Positions 7,447 to 15,924 of a DNA stretch of 64,000 nucleotides are shown here, piece by piece (the stretch's first letter is position 1; every line of letters starts with the position of its first letter). A program made the translations under genes and the position numbers. This DNA is from Actinoplanes regularis (GTDB lineage Bacteria > Actinomycetota > Actinomycetes > Mycobacteriales > Micromonosporaceae). The notes beneath the pieces were generated by a model. That model was not told the DNA's origin and did no database searches. It saw only the letters and a program-made list of their open reading frames with translations. The stretch covers positions 52,168 through 116,167 of the forward strand of contig NZ_FZNR01000027.1 in NCBI RefSeq assembly GCF_900188005.1, given 5' to 3'.

Positions 7447-8662
7447 ACACCAGCGCCGCGTTCTGGCCACCGAAGCCGAACGAGGTGCTGACCGCCGGCG
7501 CCCGGTTCACCTGCCGGGGCCGGCCGGTCACCACGTCCAGGTCGATCGCCGGGTCGAGCTTGTCCAGGTTGGCGACCGGCGGAAGCAGGCCGTGCCGCAG
7601 GGACAGGACGACGCCCGCCGCCTCGATCGCCCCGGCCGCGCCCATCGCGTGCCCGATCACGCCCTTGAACGCGGTGACCGGCAACGCCGAGCGCCCGAAG
7701 ACCTCGCTGATCGCCCAGCCCTCGGTCACGTCGTTCATCGGGGTGCTGGTGGCGTGGGCGTTGACGTGCCCGATGTCGGCGGGCTCCAGGCCGGCGTCGG
7801 CCAGGGCGGCCCGGATCGCCTGGATGGCGCCGCGGCCCTCCGGGTGCGGGGCGGTCACGTGGTGGGCGTCGGAGGAGGCGCCGAAGCCCGAGAGGTACGC
7901 CTGGATCCGCGCGCCGCGCGCCCGGGCGTCGGCGACCCGTTCCATGACGAGCACCCCGGCGCCCTCGCCGAGCACGAAACCGTCGCGGTCCAGGTCGAAC
8001 GGCCGGGACGCCAGGTGCGGCTCGTCGACGCGGTTCGAGAGCGCGCCGATCCGGCCGAAGCAGGCGGAGGCCGTACGGCTGCGAGCGGTCTCCGTTCCGC
8101 CCGTGATCACCACGTCGCAGGCTCCGGAGAGCAGCAGGTCGCGGGCCACGCCGATGGCGTGGGTGCTGGAGGCACAGGCGCTGCTCACGGTGAAACACGG
8201 ACCCTGGGTCCCCAGGTCCAGGGCAGCCTCGGCCGCGGCCATGTTCGGCAGGCTCCGGGGCAGGGCGAAAGCCGAGACCCGCTCGGGCTCGCCGGCCTGG
8301 ATCTTCTGGATCGCGACCTCGGTGCCGCCCATGCTGTTGCCGCCGACCCCGAGCACCACGCCGACACGCTCGGCCGCCCACTGTTCCGGCCCGAGGCCGG
8401 CCTCGGCGACGGCCTCTCGAGCCGCGGCGACCGCGAACCGGCTGAACGGGTCGAGCCGCCGGTTGAGCCGCGCGCCGAGCAGGGCGACCCCGTCGAAGCC
8501 GGTGACCGGGCAGCTGATGTCGACGGCCAGCCCGGCGAGCTCGGGGTCGGTGGTGGCCATGGACCGGCCGGCGCACAGCCCGGCCCAGGTCGCCGCGGCG
8601 CCGACACCGGCCGGGGTGACCAGGCCGATCCCGGTCACCGCGACCGCGTCGCGGGCGCTCAC
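7433..8662 (-). CDS. beta-ketoacyl-ACP synthase (FabF/KAS II-like)
   Basis: A 409-residue condensing enzyme of the thiolase superfamily. The catalytic triad is intact: C163 in SSACASSTHA, histidine in NAHATSTPMND and histidine in KGVIGHAMGAAG. It should extend an acyl chain on the adjacent carrier protein. The GTG start at 8662 overlaps the acyl carrier protein stop by four bases. It is the last gene of the sulfotransferase-ACP-ketosynthase operon. The absence of ketoreductase or dehydratase genes nearby suggests a specialised acyl product rather than general fatty acid synthesis. Confidence 0.9.
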   Translation of the reverse strand: MSARDAVAVTGIGLVTPAGVGAAATWAGLCAGRSMATTDPELAGLAVDISCPVTGFDGVALLGARLNRRLDPFSRFAVAAAREAVAEAGLGPEQWAAERVGVVLGVGGNSMGGTEVAIQKIQAGEPERVSAFALPRSLPNMAAAEAALDLGTQGPCFTVSSACASSTHAIGVARDLLLSGACDVVITGGTETARSRTASACFGRIGALSNRVDEPHLASRPFDLDRDGFVLGEGAGVLVMERVADARARGARIQAYLSGFGASSDAHHVTAPHPEGRGAIQAIRAALADAGLEPADIGHVNAHATSTPMNDVTEGWAISEVFGRSALPVTAFKGVIGHAMGAAGAIEAAGVVLSLRHGLLPPVANLDKLDPAIDLDVVTGRPRQVNRAPAVSTSFGFGGQNAALVFSPA

Positions 8663-8961
8663 CGCGTCCCGGCCGAGACCGCTTCGGACACCATCCGGAC
8701 CTCGGTCCCCGCGTAGGCCGGCTCGCCCGTCAGGTGGTCGTGCAGCGCGGCGGCGATCTGGCCGACCGTGGTCCGGAACGTGACCACGCCCTCGTCGAGC
8801 CGGCGGATGCCGGTCGCGTCCTGCAGTACGAGGCCCAGCTCGAGGACCGAGAGCGAGTCGAGCTCCAGGTCCTCGAGGGTGGTCTCAGGGGTGACCCGGG
8901 ACGGGTCGATATCGAGATGTTCCTTCAGATGGAACAGGACGATCTGATATGCGGAGTCCAT
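8659..8961 (-). CDS. acyl carrier protein
   Basis: A 100-residue carrier protein, slightly longer than housekeeping AcpP. The phosphopantetheine attachment serine is S36 in LELDSLSVLELG. The C-terminus carries about 15 extra residues after the fourth helix. AAAGG lies about 11 bases before the ATG at 8961. It sits between the sulfotransferase and ketosynthase genes, so it probably carries the acyl chain handled by both. Confidence 0.88.
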   Translation of the reverse strand: MDSAYQIVLFHLKEHLDIDPSRVTPETTLEDLELDSLSVLELGLVLQDATGIRRLDEGVVTFRTTVGQIAAALHDHLTGEPAYAGTEVRMVSEAVSAGTR

Positions 8962-9005
8962 CCTCCAGCGCCTTTCGTTCGTTCGGGGAAGAGCGGGAAT
9001 CTCGG

Positions 9006-10052
9006 TCACACCAGGTGGCCGAGGCGGTGCAGCACCGACTGCCCGAGCAGGCAGGAGCGGTGCAGTTCCCGGCGTTGCTGCACGGGAAGCGCACCGGCGG
9101 TGCCGGTGCGGCCGGACCGGACCGAGCCGGCCGCGGCGCGCAGCCATCGCGCGTCCGCGTCGAAGCCGCCGAAGCGGGCCAGGCCGGTCAGGCATCGGAC
9201 CGGGTCGGCGACCAGGTCCTGGTAGTTCAGCGCCAGCAGGCGATCGGCGGGCAGCCCGGCGAGGTGCGGTTCCGCGTCGAGCAGCAGCATGCTCCACAAC
9301 CGGCCGTAGCGGGCGAGCGGAATCGGGATGTCCAGGGAGTCCGCTGTGAACCTGTCGGGCAGGTAGGCGGCGAGGTCCTCGGGCAGTCCCGACACGTCGG
9401 TGCCGGCGTCCTGCCAGGGGTCGGCACCGAGCAGCCGACGCATCTCGAAAGCCTGCGCGCCGATCGCGAACGCCGGGTGACGACTCATCGACAGGGCGGT
9501 GTCCGGACCGTCCCGGTGCAGGTGGACGACCCGGGCGTCGGGGAAGATCCGCAGCAGCGTGCCGAGCATCCGCAGCGAGCCGCCGCTGCGTTCGACGATC
9601 ACCCGGCGGCCGAGCCGCCGCGCGAGGTGGTCGAAGAACCGCCGGTACTGCGCCTCGGCCGGGGCGGTGGCCCACTGTGGAACCTCGGCGGCCAGTTCGT
9701 CGTAGAGGGCGTCCGGGTCGTCGGTGAGGTGCGGCAGGGTGAGCAGGCTGAGCGCCGGGACGCCGGTCTCGGGGGTGAATCGGCCGCGGTCGAGCGGGTA
9801 CTGGATCTCGCGGACCGGGATCCGGTGCCGGACCAGCTCGGCGAAGCCCGGGTCGAGGACGCCGAGCAGCTCCCAGAAGCGGGCGCCGCTGATCTCGCCG
9901 GGGATCAACGGGACGTGGACGGCCGCGAACAGTTCGCTCACGCTGAGCACGTCCGGGTGCTGGGCGAGCATCTCGGAGACCATGGTGGAGCCACAGCGGC
10001 CGGTCCCGGTGACGATCATCGGGGGCGGGGCGGCGGGATCGATACGGCTCAT
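9006..10052 (-). CDS. sulfotransferase family protein
   Basis: A 348-residue PAPS-dependent sulfotransferase. The 5'-phosphosulfate loop is VTGTGRCGSTM at residues 14-24, followed by SEMLAQHP. The 3'-phosphate-binding motif is VVHLHRDGPDTALSMSRH. It is the first gene of an operon with acyl carrier protein and ketosynthase genes. Inference: it sulfonates a hydroxyl on a lipid or polyketide-like chain, perhaps while bound to the carrier protein. In curacin-type pathways sulfation primes decarboxylative alkene formation, but no thioesterase is present here. Confidence 0.83.
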   Translation of the reverse strand: MSRIDPAAPPPMIVTGTGRCGSTMVSEMLAQHPDVLSVSELFAAVHVPLIPGEISGARFWELLGVLDPGFAELVRHRIPVREIQYPLDRGRFTPETGVPALSLLTLPHLTDDPDALYDELAAEVPQWATAPAEAQYRRFFDHLARRLGRRVIVERSGGSLRMLGTLLRIFPDARVVHLHRDGPDTALSMSRHPAFAIGAQAFEMRRLLGADPWQDAGTDVSGLPEDLAAYLPDRFTADSLDIPIPLARYGRLWSMLLLDAEPHLAGLPADRLLALNYQDLVADPVRCLTGLARFGGFDADARWLRAAAGSVRSGRTGTAGALPVQQRRELHRSCLLGQSVLHRLGHLV

Positions 10053-10221
10053 CGGCGGCCTTTCCCAGGAACTGGGTCAAAAAAGTGACAGCCGCCACAG
10101 TTTGGCAATCGGACATAAGATCACAAAGCAGACACGCCGACGCGGTGAGATGACACACGCCGTGTCGGGCACCCTCCGATCAGTCGCGGCACCCGCGGGA
10201 TCGGGGCGATAGGTTAACGCC

Positions 10222-10719
10222 ATGAGCGCGGAACGGGTTCGCGTGCACGGGGATCTGTACCACGGCGAGGTGCCGGACGGGGCGATCTACGTGGGTCGCG
10301 CGGCGCCGGGGCTGAAGGCGAGTCCGTACCACAATCGCCATCGCGTCGGTGGTGCGTGCCGGGTCTGCGGCCGTACGCATGATCGCGCCGAATCGGTGAC
10401 CACCTACGCGCAGGATCTGACGGCGGACCCGGAGTTGATCGAGCGGGTCCGCCAGGACCTGCGCGGGGCGGATCTGGCCTGCTGGTGCCCGCTGGACGGG
10501 CCGTGCCACGGCGACGTGCTGATCCGCGTCGCGGACGGCGCCGATCCGCTCGACGCCGTCGCGACGGTCCTCCGGGAGAAGGAAGACGCCGCGGCGATGC
10601 TCCACGAGAAGGGTGATGCCGCGGCGGCCGGCCACGAGAAGGAGACCGCCACGGCGCGTACCCGCGAACCGGACACCACCACGGAGAGGTCCGCGGCGCG
10701 CGGCCGGAAGAAGAGGTGA
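10222..10719 (+). CDS. DUF4326 domain protein with repetitive C-terminal tail
   Basis: A 165-residue protein. Residues 1-115 match DUF4326: an IYVGR start, a Cys-x2-Cys pair in CRVCGRTH and ACWCPLDGPCHGDVL near residue 95. Its biochemical function is unknown, although such proteins are often phage-associated. From about residue 115 the protein continues as a charged low-complexity tail in which EKEDAA, EKGDAA and EKETAT repeat every 12-13 residues. It converges on DUF6114, with adjacent stop codons. Confidence 0.75.
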   Translation: MSAERVRVHGDLYHGEVPDGAIYVGRAAPGLKASPYHNRHRVGGACRVCGRTHDRAESVTTYAQDLTADPELIERVRQDLRGADLACWCPLDGPCHGDVLIRVADGADPLDAVATVLREKEDAAAMLHEKGDAAAAGHEKETATARTREPDTTTERSAARGRKKR

Positions 10720-11421
10720 CTATTCCGCCGGAGGGATCCGAGGCCCCGGCACGTTCCAAACCGGCGGCTCGTCCTGAGCCCGGCCGTCCGGCGGCAGAGC
10801 ATGCCGCCAATGACCTTCGGGTGGCGGCGTGTTCCGATCCATGGTGGCGGGCCGCGCACCGGCCGGGGCCGGGCCCTGTTCGGACCCGGAAGCCGGAACG
10901 GGACCGGGAGCCGGGGCCGGGGCGGGCCCGGAAGCCGGAACGGGACCCGGGGCCGGAGCCGGGGCGGGTTCGGGAGCCGGGGCGGCCCCGGCGGGCGGAT
11001 CGCTTGCGGAGGCCGTGGCCGGTTCCGGAGCCGACTCGGGTACGTCCGGCGCCCAGGCGAACGCCAGCGCCGCCCCCACCACCGTGAACAGCAGGCCGAT
11101 GATGAAGCCGCCCATGTTCGAGGTGAGGAAGGACCCGAGCCCGCAGAGCATCGCCATCAGCGCGTAGAAGAGCCGCTGAGTCGGATTGAACCAGAGCAGC
11201 AGCCCGAGCAGGATCAGAACGAACGGCACCATGTAGCCGATGAAGTTCTGCATGCCGACGTGCAGCACCACGCCGAGCGGCGCCCACACCGTGAACAGGA
11301 TCTCCACTCCGCCGAGCAGGACCAGCAGGCCACCCCAGAACGGCCGGCTGTGGCGCCAGTCGCCGAAGCCTCGCCAGGCGCGGGCGCCCGGCGAGGCTCG
11401 GTGTCGAACGATTCCGGACAT
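10720..11421 (-). CDS. DUF6114 membrane protein
   Basis: A 233-residue membrane protein. Four or so hydrophobic helices occupy residues 28-125 (GGLLVLLGGVEILF, FVLILLGLLLWF, LYALMAMLCGLGSFL, GFIIGLLFTVVGAAL). A long Pro/Ala-rich tail follows, with repeated PAPAPGPVPASG units. Start ATG 11421 lies two bases after the DUF6230 stop. DUF6230 and DUF6114 genes are regularly paired in Streptomyces and relatives. Their function is unknown and an envelope role is inferred. Confidence 0.8.
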   Translation of the reverse strand: MSGIVRHRASPGARAWRGFGDWRHSRPFWGGLLVLLGGVEILFTVWAPLGVVLHVGMQNFIGYMVPFVLILLGLLLWFNPTQRLFYALMAMLCGLGSFLTSNMGGFIIGLLFTVVGAALAFAWAPDVPESAPEPATASASDPPAGAAPAPEPAPAPAPGPVPASGPAPAPAPGPVPASGSEQGPAPAGARPATMDRNTPPPEGHWRHALPPDGRAQDEPPVWNVPGPRIPPAE

Positions 11422-11423
11422 GG

Positions 11424-12029
11424 TCAGCAGCCGTCGCCGGTGAAGGCCATGCGCAGGTTGGGCAGGTGGAACGTGACCGCCGTGGTGGCGTAGTTGTTCT
11501 GCCTCAGGTTGGTGAGCGTCACCTCTTCGGCCTGCTGCCCGAAGACGCCGATCGCGCCCGTCTTGCCGGGCACCCGGGTCAGCGTGCTGGCGTCCTGGCC
11601 GATGTCGATGTTCTTGAAGTCGGCGTTGGCGGTGATCAGGTCGGAGTCGACGACGAGCGTGTCGGCGGTGACCTTGTTGCTGGCGCTGCCCGCGGTGATC
11701 TTCAGGTTGATGCCGCCGAGGGCGATGCTCTGGCACAGCCCGTCGAGCTGGGCGTCGCGGATCGCGGAGACGATGACGACCACCTGGCCACCGGTGTCAC
11801 CCTCGTTGGGGCTGCCCGGCTCCATGTGGTCGAGCTCGGCGTACTGCGCGAAGCCGTAGCCGTGCAGCTTCGGCGAGGTGACGGTGAACGGCATGCCGGA
11901 GATCGAGAAGGAAGCCGCGAGCACTCCCTTGCCGGTCAGCAGGATCAGGCCGGCGGTGGCCACGAGGCCGCCGAGCAGCATCGCGGTGAACCGGCGCCAG
12001 CGGGTCCGGCCGTGACGGGTGGAGGACAT
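11424..12029 (-). CDS. DUF6230 secreted/membrane-anchored protein
   Basis: A 201-residue protein with a single N-terminal hydrophobic segment (AMLLGGLVATAGLILL) ending near VLAASF. The rest is beta-rich and includes two cysteines (GLCQS and the C-terminal GDGC). It matches the DUF6230 family, sometimes mis-annotated as cholesterol esterase. An AAAGGAGAG ribosome site is six bases from the ATG. It heads an operon with DUF6114, and the shared 15-mer motif lies about 150 bases upstream. Confidence 0.82.
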   Translation of the reverse strand: MSSTRHGRTRWRRFTAMLLGGLVATAGLILLTGKGVLAASFSISGMPFTVTSPKLHGYGFAQYAELDHMEPGSPNEGDTGGQVVVIVSAIRDAQLDGLCQSIALGGINLKITAGSASNKVTADTLVVDSDLITANADFKNIDIGQDASTLTRVPGKTGAIGVFGQQAEEVTLTNLRQNNYATTAVTFHLPNLRMAFTGDGC

Positions 12030-12169
12030 GCACTCTCCTTTGCGGGCGTATTCCGCCGCGCGGGCACTGCGGATGCCGCCCGACGAAGATTATTGGCGCG
12101 TCTCGATGGATTTCGGCGAAGTTACGCCGCGGTAACGAGAGGCGTCAAGTGTGAACGCCAGCATTCCAG

Positions 12170-12901
12170 TCAGTGAAAAACCCCGTCGGTATCTGATGCT
12201 GCGCAGGGCGGGACGACACGTTCCCCGGCAGGCTGTACGGCCAACTCGGAGATCGCGCCGTCGCGCCCCACGAACGGCGCCATCATGAAGTAGCCGAGCA
12301 TCGGCAGCAGCTCGGGCAGGTCCGCGACGCGACCGGCCGAGACGTACCGGTAGATCGTCGAGTAGACGCCGCCGACCACGGTGTCGACCAGGCCGTCCGG
12401 CACGTCCGGCGCCTCCGCGAAGAACCGGGCGAACCGGCCCAGCAACTCGGTGCGCTCGTGGCGGGCGAGCAAGCCGGCCGCGTCGATCTCCACGATCGCC
12501 ATGGTGGCGAAGGCCGGCACACTGGTCAGCACGTCGAGCAGCACCTTCAGCGCGGCGCGGGCGCCGGACCGCCAGTCCCCGGCCTCGGCGTAGGCCGCGT
12601 CCATCAGCCGCAGCACCACCCCGGTCCCGTGCCGGTAGGTGTCCAGGAACGCGTCCTCCTTGCCGGCGAAGAGCGCGTAGAACGCCGGACGGGTCACCCC
12701 GGCCGCCGTGCAGATGTCGCTGACCCGGGCGTTCGCGTAGCCCTTCTCGGCGACCGTGTGCACCAGCGCGTCGTAGAGCCGCTCCCGCTGCGTGGCGGCC
12801 ACCGCCTCGGGCGTCATCGAGCGCGGGCCGCGCTTGATGGCCCGAGCGGGGTCGCGTCCGGCACGAGCGCCCGGAAGCGGGCCGATCACTACATTCGTCA
12901 T
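12170..12901 (-). CDS. TetR/AcrR-family regulator
   Basis: A 243-residue repressor. The N-terminal helix-turn-helix (about residues 36-85) includes YANARVSDICTAAGV and TRPAFYALFAGKEDAF. The ligand-binding C-terminal half has no recognised subfamily. The last codons (DTDGVFH-stop) lie within one copy of a 15-base motif whose other copy sits just upstream of its own start. GAGGG lies seven bases before the ATG. It is flanked by the DUF6230-DUF6114 operon and two secreted-protein genes, which it probably controls. Confidence 0.85.
   Translation of the reverse strand: MTNVVIGPLPGARAGRDPARAIKRGPRSMTPEAVAATQRERLYDALVHTVAEKGYANARVSDICTAAGVTRPAFYALFAGKEDAFLDTYRHGTGVVLRLMDAAYAEAGDWRSGARAALKVLLDVLTSVPAFATMAIVEIDAAGLLARHERTELLGRFARFFAEAPDVPDGLVDTVVGGVYSTIYRYVSAGRVADLPELLPMLGYFMMAPFVGRDGAISELAVQPAGERVVPPCAASDTDGVFH
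12178..12192 (-). promoter_or_regulatory. 15-mer ATACCGACGGGGTTT upstream of DUF6230 operon
   Basis: On the minus strand this is identical to the 15-mer at 12929-12943 on the plus strand. Each copy points toward the operon it precedes, here the DUF6230-DUF6114 pair. Probable TetR operator or shared promoter element. Confidence 0.6.
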
Positions 12902-12927
12902 CGTTGTCCCTCAATGCCTTGACATGA

Positions 12928-12954
12928 CATACCGACGGGGTTTCTCATACCGAC
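12928..12954 (+). promoter_or_regulatory. direct repeat CATACCGAC x2, including the shared 15-mer
   Basis: CATACCGAC occurs at 12928 and 12946, 18 bases apart. The first is inside the 15-mer shared with 12178-12192. It lies between the divergent TetR gene and the secreted-protein gene at 13078 and is a candidate site for autoregulation. Confidence 0.6.
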
Positions 12955-13077
12955 AGGTAACTCTCGATGGTGCACGAGGCGAGGTTCCCCCAAGTATCGC
13001 CTCCCACTCAAGCCCCGGAACGCTGCGGAAACGGCCGGGCCCACCATCCATCGACATCCCTGAATGGAGTGACGCTC

Positions 13078-13971
13078 ATGCCCGCGTCACGGCTGAAATC
13101 CGTCCTGGCCACGGTCGCTGTCGCCGCCACCGTCCTGACCCTCACCGCAACCCCCGCCCACGCCGCCACCTACCCCGGCCTGGAGGCGTGCCCGCTCACC
13201 TCGGCGACCATGAAGGACCCGACGAACCTACAGGTCGGCTGCGTGCACTCGGTGACCAACGGTGGCAGCGTCACCATCGGCTCCAACGTCGTGCCGCTCA
13301 CCAACCCGATCACCATCCAGTTCGGCGTCTACTGGCCGGCCGACGCGCCGGTCCGGGAGTTCCCGGACGGTTCGGTCGCCAACGTGTACTCGACCGTCCC
13401 GGCGGCCGGGGGCAAGACCCTGGTCGCCAAGCCGCTCCAGGTGAACATCCCCGGGATCGCCAACATCATCCCGGGCGTGACCAGCGTATTCGCTCAGGTC
13501 GAACTGGCCGGGACGATCACCGACTTCGTGCCGCTGGCCACCGGGGAGAACATCCCCGTCTTCGCCCTGCCGATCAAGCTGCACCTGTACAACGCCCTGT
13601 TCGGGCTCAAGTGCTACATCGGCTCGGACAGCACACCGATCCGGCTCAACCCGACCACCGGCACCACCAACCCGCCGGCCCCGAACCAGCCGGTCACCGG
13701 GGACTACGGGGACATCACCATCGAACCGGATCCGAACGGGTTCGAGACCCTCGGCGTCGGCTTCACCGACGCGACACTCGTCGACAACGCCTACTCCGTA
13801 CCGAAGGCGAACGGTTGCGGCCTCATCCCCGGCAGCCTCGACGCGCTGATCAACCTGGCTTTCGGCCTGCCCTCCGCGGCCGGGAAGAACGCCGTGGTGT
13901 TCAGCGGCAACAACACCAGTTTCGCCCTCTCCCCCAGCCTGGACGACCTCACCCAGGCTCTCGCCCACTGA
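13078..13971 (+). CDS. secreted protein, unknown function
   Basis: A 297-residue exported protein. The signal peptide spans about residues 1-28 (AVAATVLTLTATPAHAA). The mature region is beta-rich with few cysteines (LEACPL, VGCVHS, LKCYIG, NGCGLI) that could form two disulfides. No catalytic motif is recognised. The ATG at 13078 has GGAG eight bases upstream. It is probably co-transcribed with the next secreted protein, 14 bases downstream, under the same TetR. A structural envelope or spore-associated role is a guess. Confidence 0.75.
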   Translation: MPASRLKSVLATVAVAATVLTLTATPAHAATYPGLEACPLTSATMKDPTNLQVGCVHSVTNGGSVTIGSNVVPLTNPITIQFGVYWPADAPVREFPDGSVANVYSTVPAAGGKTLVAKPLQVNIPGIANIIPGVTSVFAQVELAGTITDFVPLATGENIPVFALPIKLHLYNALFGLKCYIGSDSTPIRLNPTTGTTNPPAPNQPVTGDYGDITIEPDPNGFETLGVGFTDATLVDNAYSVPKANGCGLIPGSLDALINLAFGLPSAAGKNAVVFSGNNTSFALSPSLDDLTQALAH

Positions 13972-13985
13972 AAGGGGCATCCCCC

Positions 13986-14642
13986 ATGCTGAAGAACCGC
14001 ATCACCGCCGCCGCGCTGTCCGGCACCGCCGTCGCCCTGCTGCTCGCCGGGCCCGCTCGCGCCGACGACACCGCCGTGCTGACCACCGACACCCTCGCCG
14101 GGACCGCGGTCGCCGCCGGTGACACCATCTCGGCCGGCATCGTCGCCGGCAGCCAGGCCGTGTTCGCGACCGCCCCGGCCGGCAGCAACGGCATGAAGTG
14201 CAACGCGTCCAGCTTCAGCGCCGTCGTCAACGACAACCCGGTCGCGCCCGGCAGCGCGTCGCTCGGCTCCACCCTGGGCGTCTCCAGCTGCACGGTCACC
14301 GGCGTCCCCGGGGTGACGGGCGTCAACAGCGTCACGATCAGCAACCAGCCGTACGCCACCACGGTCGCCAGCGACGGCACGGTCACGGTCACCGGCACCG
14401 ACACCGCGCCGATCTCCGCGACGCTCGTGCTGCGCTCCCTGCTCGGCTCGGTGACCTGCGTCTTCGTCGCCAACGGCAACAGCATCACCGGCGTCGCGGA
14501 CAACACCGACAACTCGATCTCGTTCACCGACCAGCAGTTCAACAAGAGCTCCGGCCCGGCGGCGTGCGTCGCCAACGGCTACTTCACCGCCAAGTACACC
14601 CCGGTGGCCAACGCCGCCGGGTCCCCGGTCTTCGTCAACTGA
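13986..14642 (+). CDS. secreted protein, Tat/Sec-exported family of unknown function
   Basis: A 218-residue exported protein. The signal peptide (LSGTAVALLLAGPARAD) ends near residue 26. The mature part is rich in Thr, Val, Ala and Gly and has four cysteines (MKCNAS, SSCTVT, VTCVFV, AACVAN), likely two disulfides. No catalytic motif is seen. It follows the other secreted gene closely and is followed by a strong terminator hairpin. Confidence 0.75.
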   Translation: MLKNRITAAALSGTAVALLLAGPARADDTAVLTTDTLAGTAVAAGDTISAGIVAGSQAVFATAPAGSNGMKCNASSFSAVVNDNPVAPGSASLGSTLGVSSCTVTGVPGVTGVNSVTISNQPYATTVASDGTVTVTGTDTAPISATLVLRSLLGSVTCVFVANGNSITGVADNTDNSISFTDQQFNKSSGPAACVANGYFTAKYTPVANAAGSPVFVN

Positions 14643-14651
14643 GACCATCTC

Positions 14652-14681
14652 GCCCGGAGCCGGCCGATCCCGGCTCCGGGC
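14652..14681 (+). terminator. hairpin terminator after secreted-protein operon
   Basis: A perfect 12-bp stem (14652-14663 with 14670-14681) with a six-base loop, nine bases after the stop codon. It is followed by GGGGCATTTT. A second GC-rich hairpin with a ten-bp stem lies at 14732-14759. Confidence 0.75.
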
Positions 14682-14840
14682 GGGGCATTTGTGCCGGTGC
14701 GCCGTCCCCCGCGGTGACCGCCGGCGCAGGGGCCCTGCCCGTCGTGACCCGGGCGGGGCCCGCCCCTCGGCCGGGGTTAATTGCCTCGCGGCGGGCCACG
14801 CTCACGTGGGATACCTGGGGGCCCACCGCAAGGAGCGATC

Positions 14841-15620
14841 ATGGCTGATTTCGATATCCGGGCCGCCGACCTGAAGGCGCTCAACTCGCTGACCAAGTAC
14901 CCGTCGATCCCGACCTACCACGAGCTCGACCCGCGCAACGGCGGGCTGACCGAGACCGTGACGTCGTTCCCCGGCCCGGTGATCGGGACCGAGAAGGTGG
15001 ACGGATGCAACTCGCGGTTGATCCTGCTGCCGGACGGCAGCTACCTGCTCGGATCACGGGAGGAGCTGCTGTACGCGCGCGGCGACCTGATCGGGAACCC
15101 GTCCCAGGGCATCGTGGCCAGTCTGCGCGACGTCGCTGACGGCCTGCCGGACCACGAGCTGCCGCCGGACACGCTGCGGGTCTACTACCTGGAGCTGTAC
15201 GGCGGGAAGATCGGCGGGCAGGCGAAGAACTACAGCGGCCGGGGCGCGGTCGGCTGGCGGCTGTTCGACGTGGCCGAGGTGAACGATCTCCAGGAACGGC
15301 TGACCTGGCCGGCCGAGCGGATCTCGGCCTGGCGCGACGGCGGTGGACAGGAGTACGCCACCGAGGACGAGCTACGCGCGGTGTCCCTCTTCGACCTGGC
15401 TCCGCGGCTGTTCACCATGGACGGGGCGGACCTGCCGACGGAGGTCGCGGGCGTGCACGCGTTCCTGGGCGAGCGGCTGCCGCGCACGCTGGTCGCGCTG
15501 GACGACAGCGGCCAGGGCCGGCCCGAGGGCATCGTGCTGCGCACCCCGGACCGGTCGGTCATCGCCAAGGCCCGCTTCCAGGACTACGAGCGCACCCTGA
15601 AGCGGCGCGCCCGGCACTGA
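14841..15620 (+). CDS. RNA ligase family protein (Rnl2-like adenylation domain)
   Basis: A 259-residue nucleotidyltransferase of the ATP-dependent RNA/DNA ligase superfamily. The adenylated lysine is K52 in TEKVDGCNSR (motif I, KxDG). Motif IV is RPEGIVLRT and motif V is VIAKARF near the C-terminus. There is no separate OB-fold or C-terminal domain, so it resembles a minimal RNA repair ligase. AAGGAG precedes the ATG. No partner kinase/phosphatase is adjacent. Substrate is unknown; repair of cleaved RNA is inferred. Confidence 0.8.
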   Translation: MADFDIRAADLKALNSLTKYPSIPTYHELDPRNGGLTETVTSFPGPVIGTEKVDGCNSRLILLPDGSYLLGSREELLYARGDLIGNPSQGIVASLRDVADGLPDHELPPDTLRVYYLELYGGKIGGQAKNYSGRGAVGWRLFDVAEVNDLQERLTWPAERISAWRDGGGQEYATEDELRAVSLFDLAPRLFTMDGADLPTEVAGVHAFLGERLPRTLVALDDSGQGRPEGIVLRTPDRSVIAKARFQDYERTLKRRARH

Positions 15621-15627
15621 TCCCCGG

Positions 15628-15924
15628 TCAGCTCAGGCCCTCGGGTTGCTGCTGACGACGCTGCTGGCGGCGCTCGTGCAGGCGGCGCCAGCGCTCGTAG
15701 ACCTCGGTGGCCGCCACCACTGGCTCGGCCGCGCGGCCCGCCTGCCACTGGCGGGGAAGGAACGCCTCGGCTCCGGCCCAGAGCAGCTCGCTCATCGGGA
15801 CGGTGCCGCCGTGCAGCTTCATCAGTTCGGCGGCGACCGCGGCCGCGTGGTCGCTGCGGCGCCAGACCTCGACCATCGACTGGCCGCGCGTCAGGTCGTC
15901 GTAGTCCTGTGGATGCAGATCCAT
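15628..15924 (-). CDS. small hypothetical protein
   Basis: A 98-residue soluble protein beginning MDLHPQDYDDLTRGQSM and ending in an Arg/Gln-rich basic stretch (RRQQRRQQQ). No family is recognised. The ATG at 15924 follows a purine-rich GAGAGGACGGGG. It converges with the RNA ligase gene eight bases away. Confidence 0.5.
   Translation of the reverse strand: MDLHPQDYDDLTRGQSMVEVWRRSDHAAAVAAELMKLHGGTVPMSELLWAGAEAFLPRQWQAGRAAEPVVAATEVYERWRRLHERRQQRRQQQPEGLS

Noticed and set aside
10720..11087. Plus-strand ORF of the Pro/Arg-rich type over DUF6114
   Set aside because: It is the reverse of the Pro/Ala-repeat tail of the real minus-strand gene.
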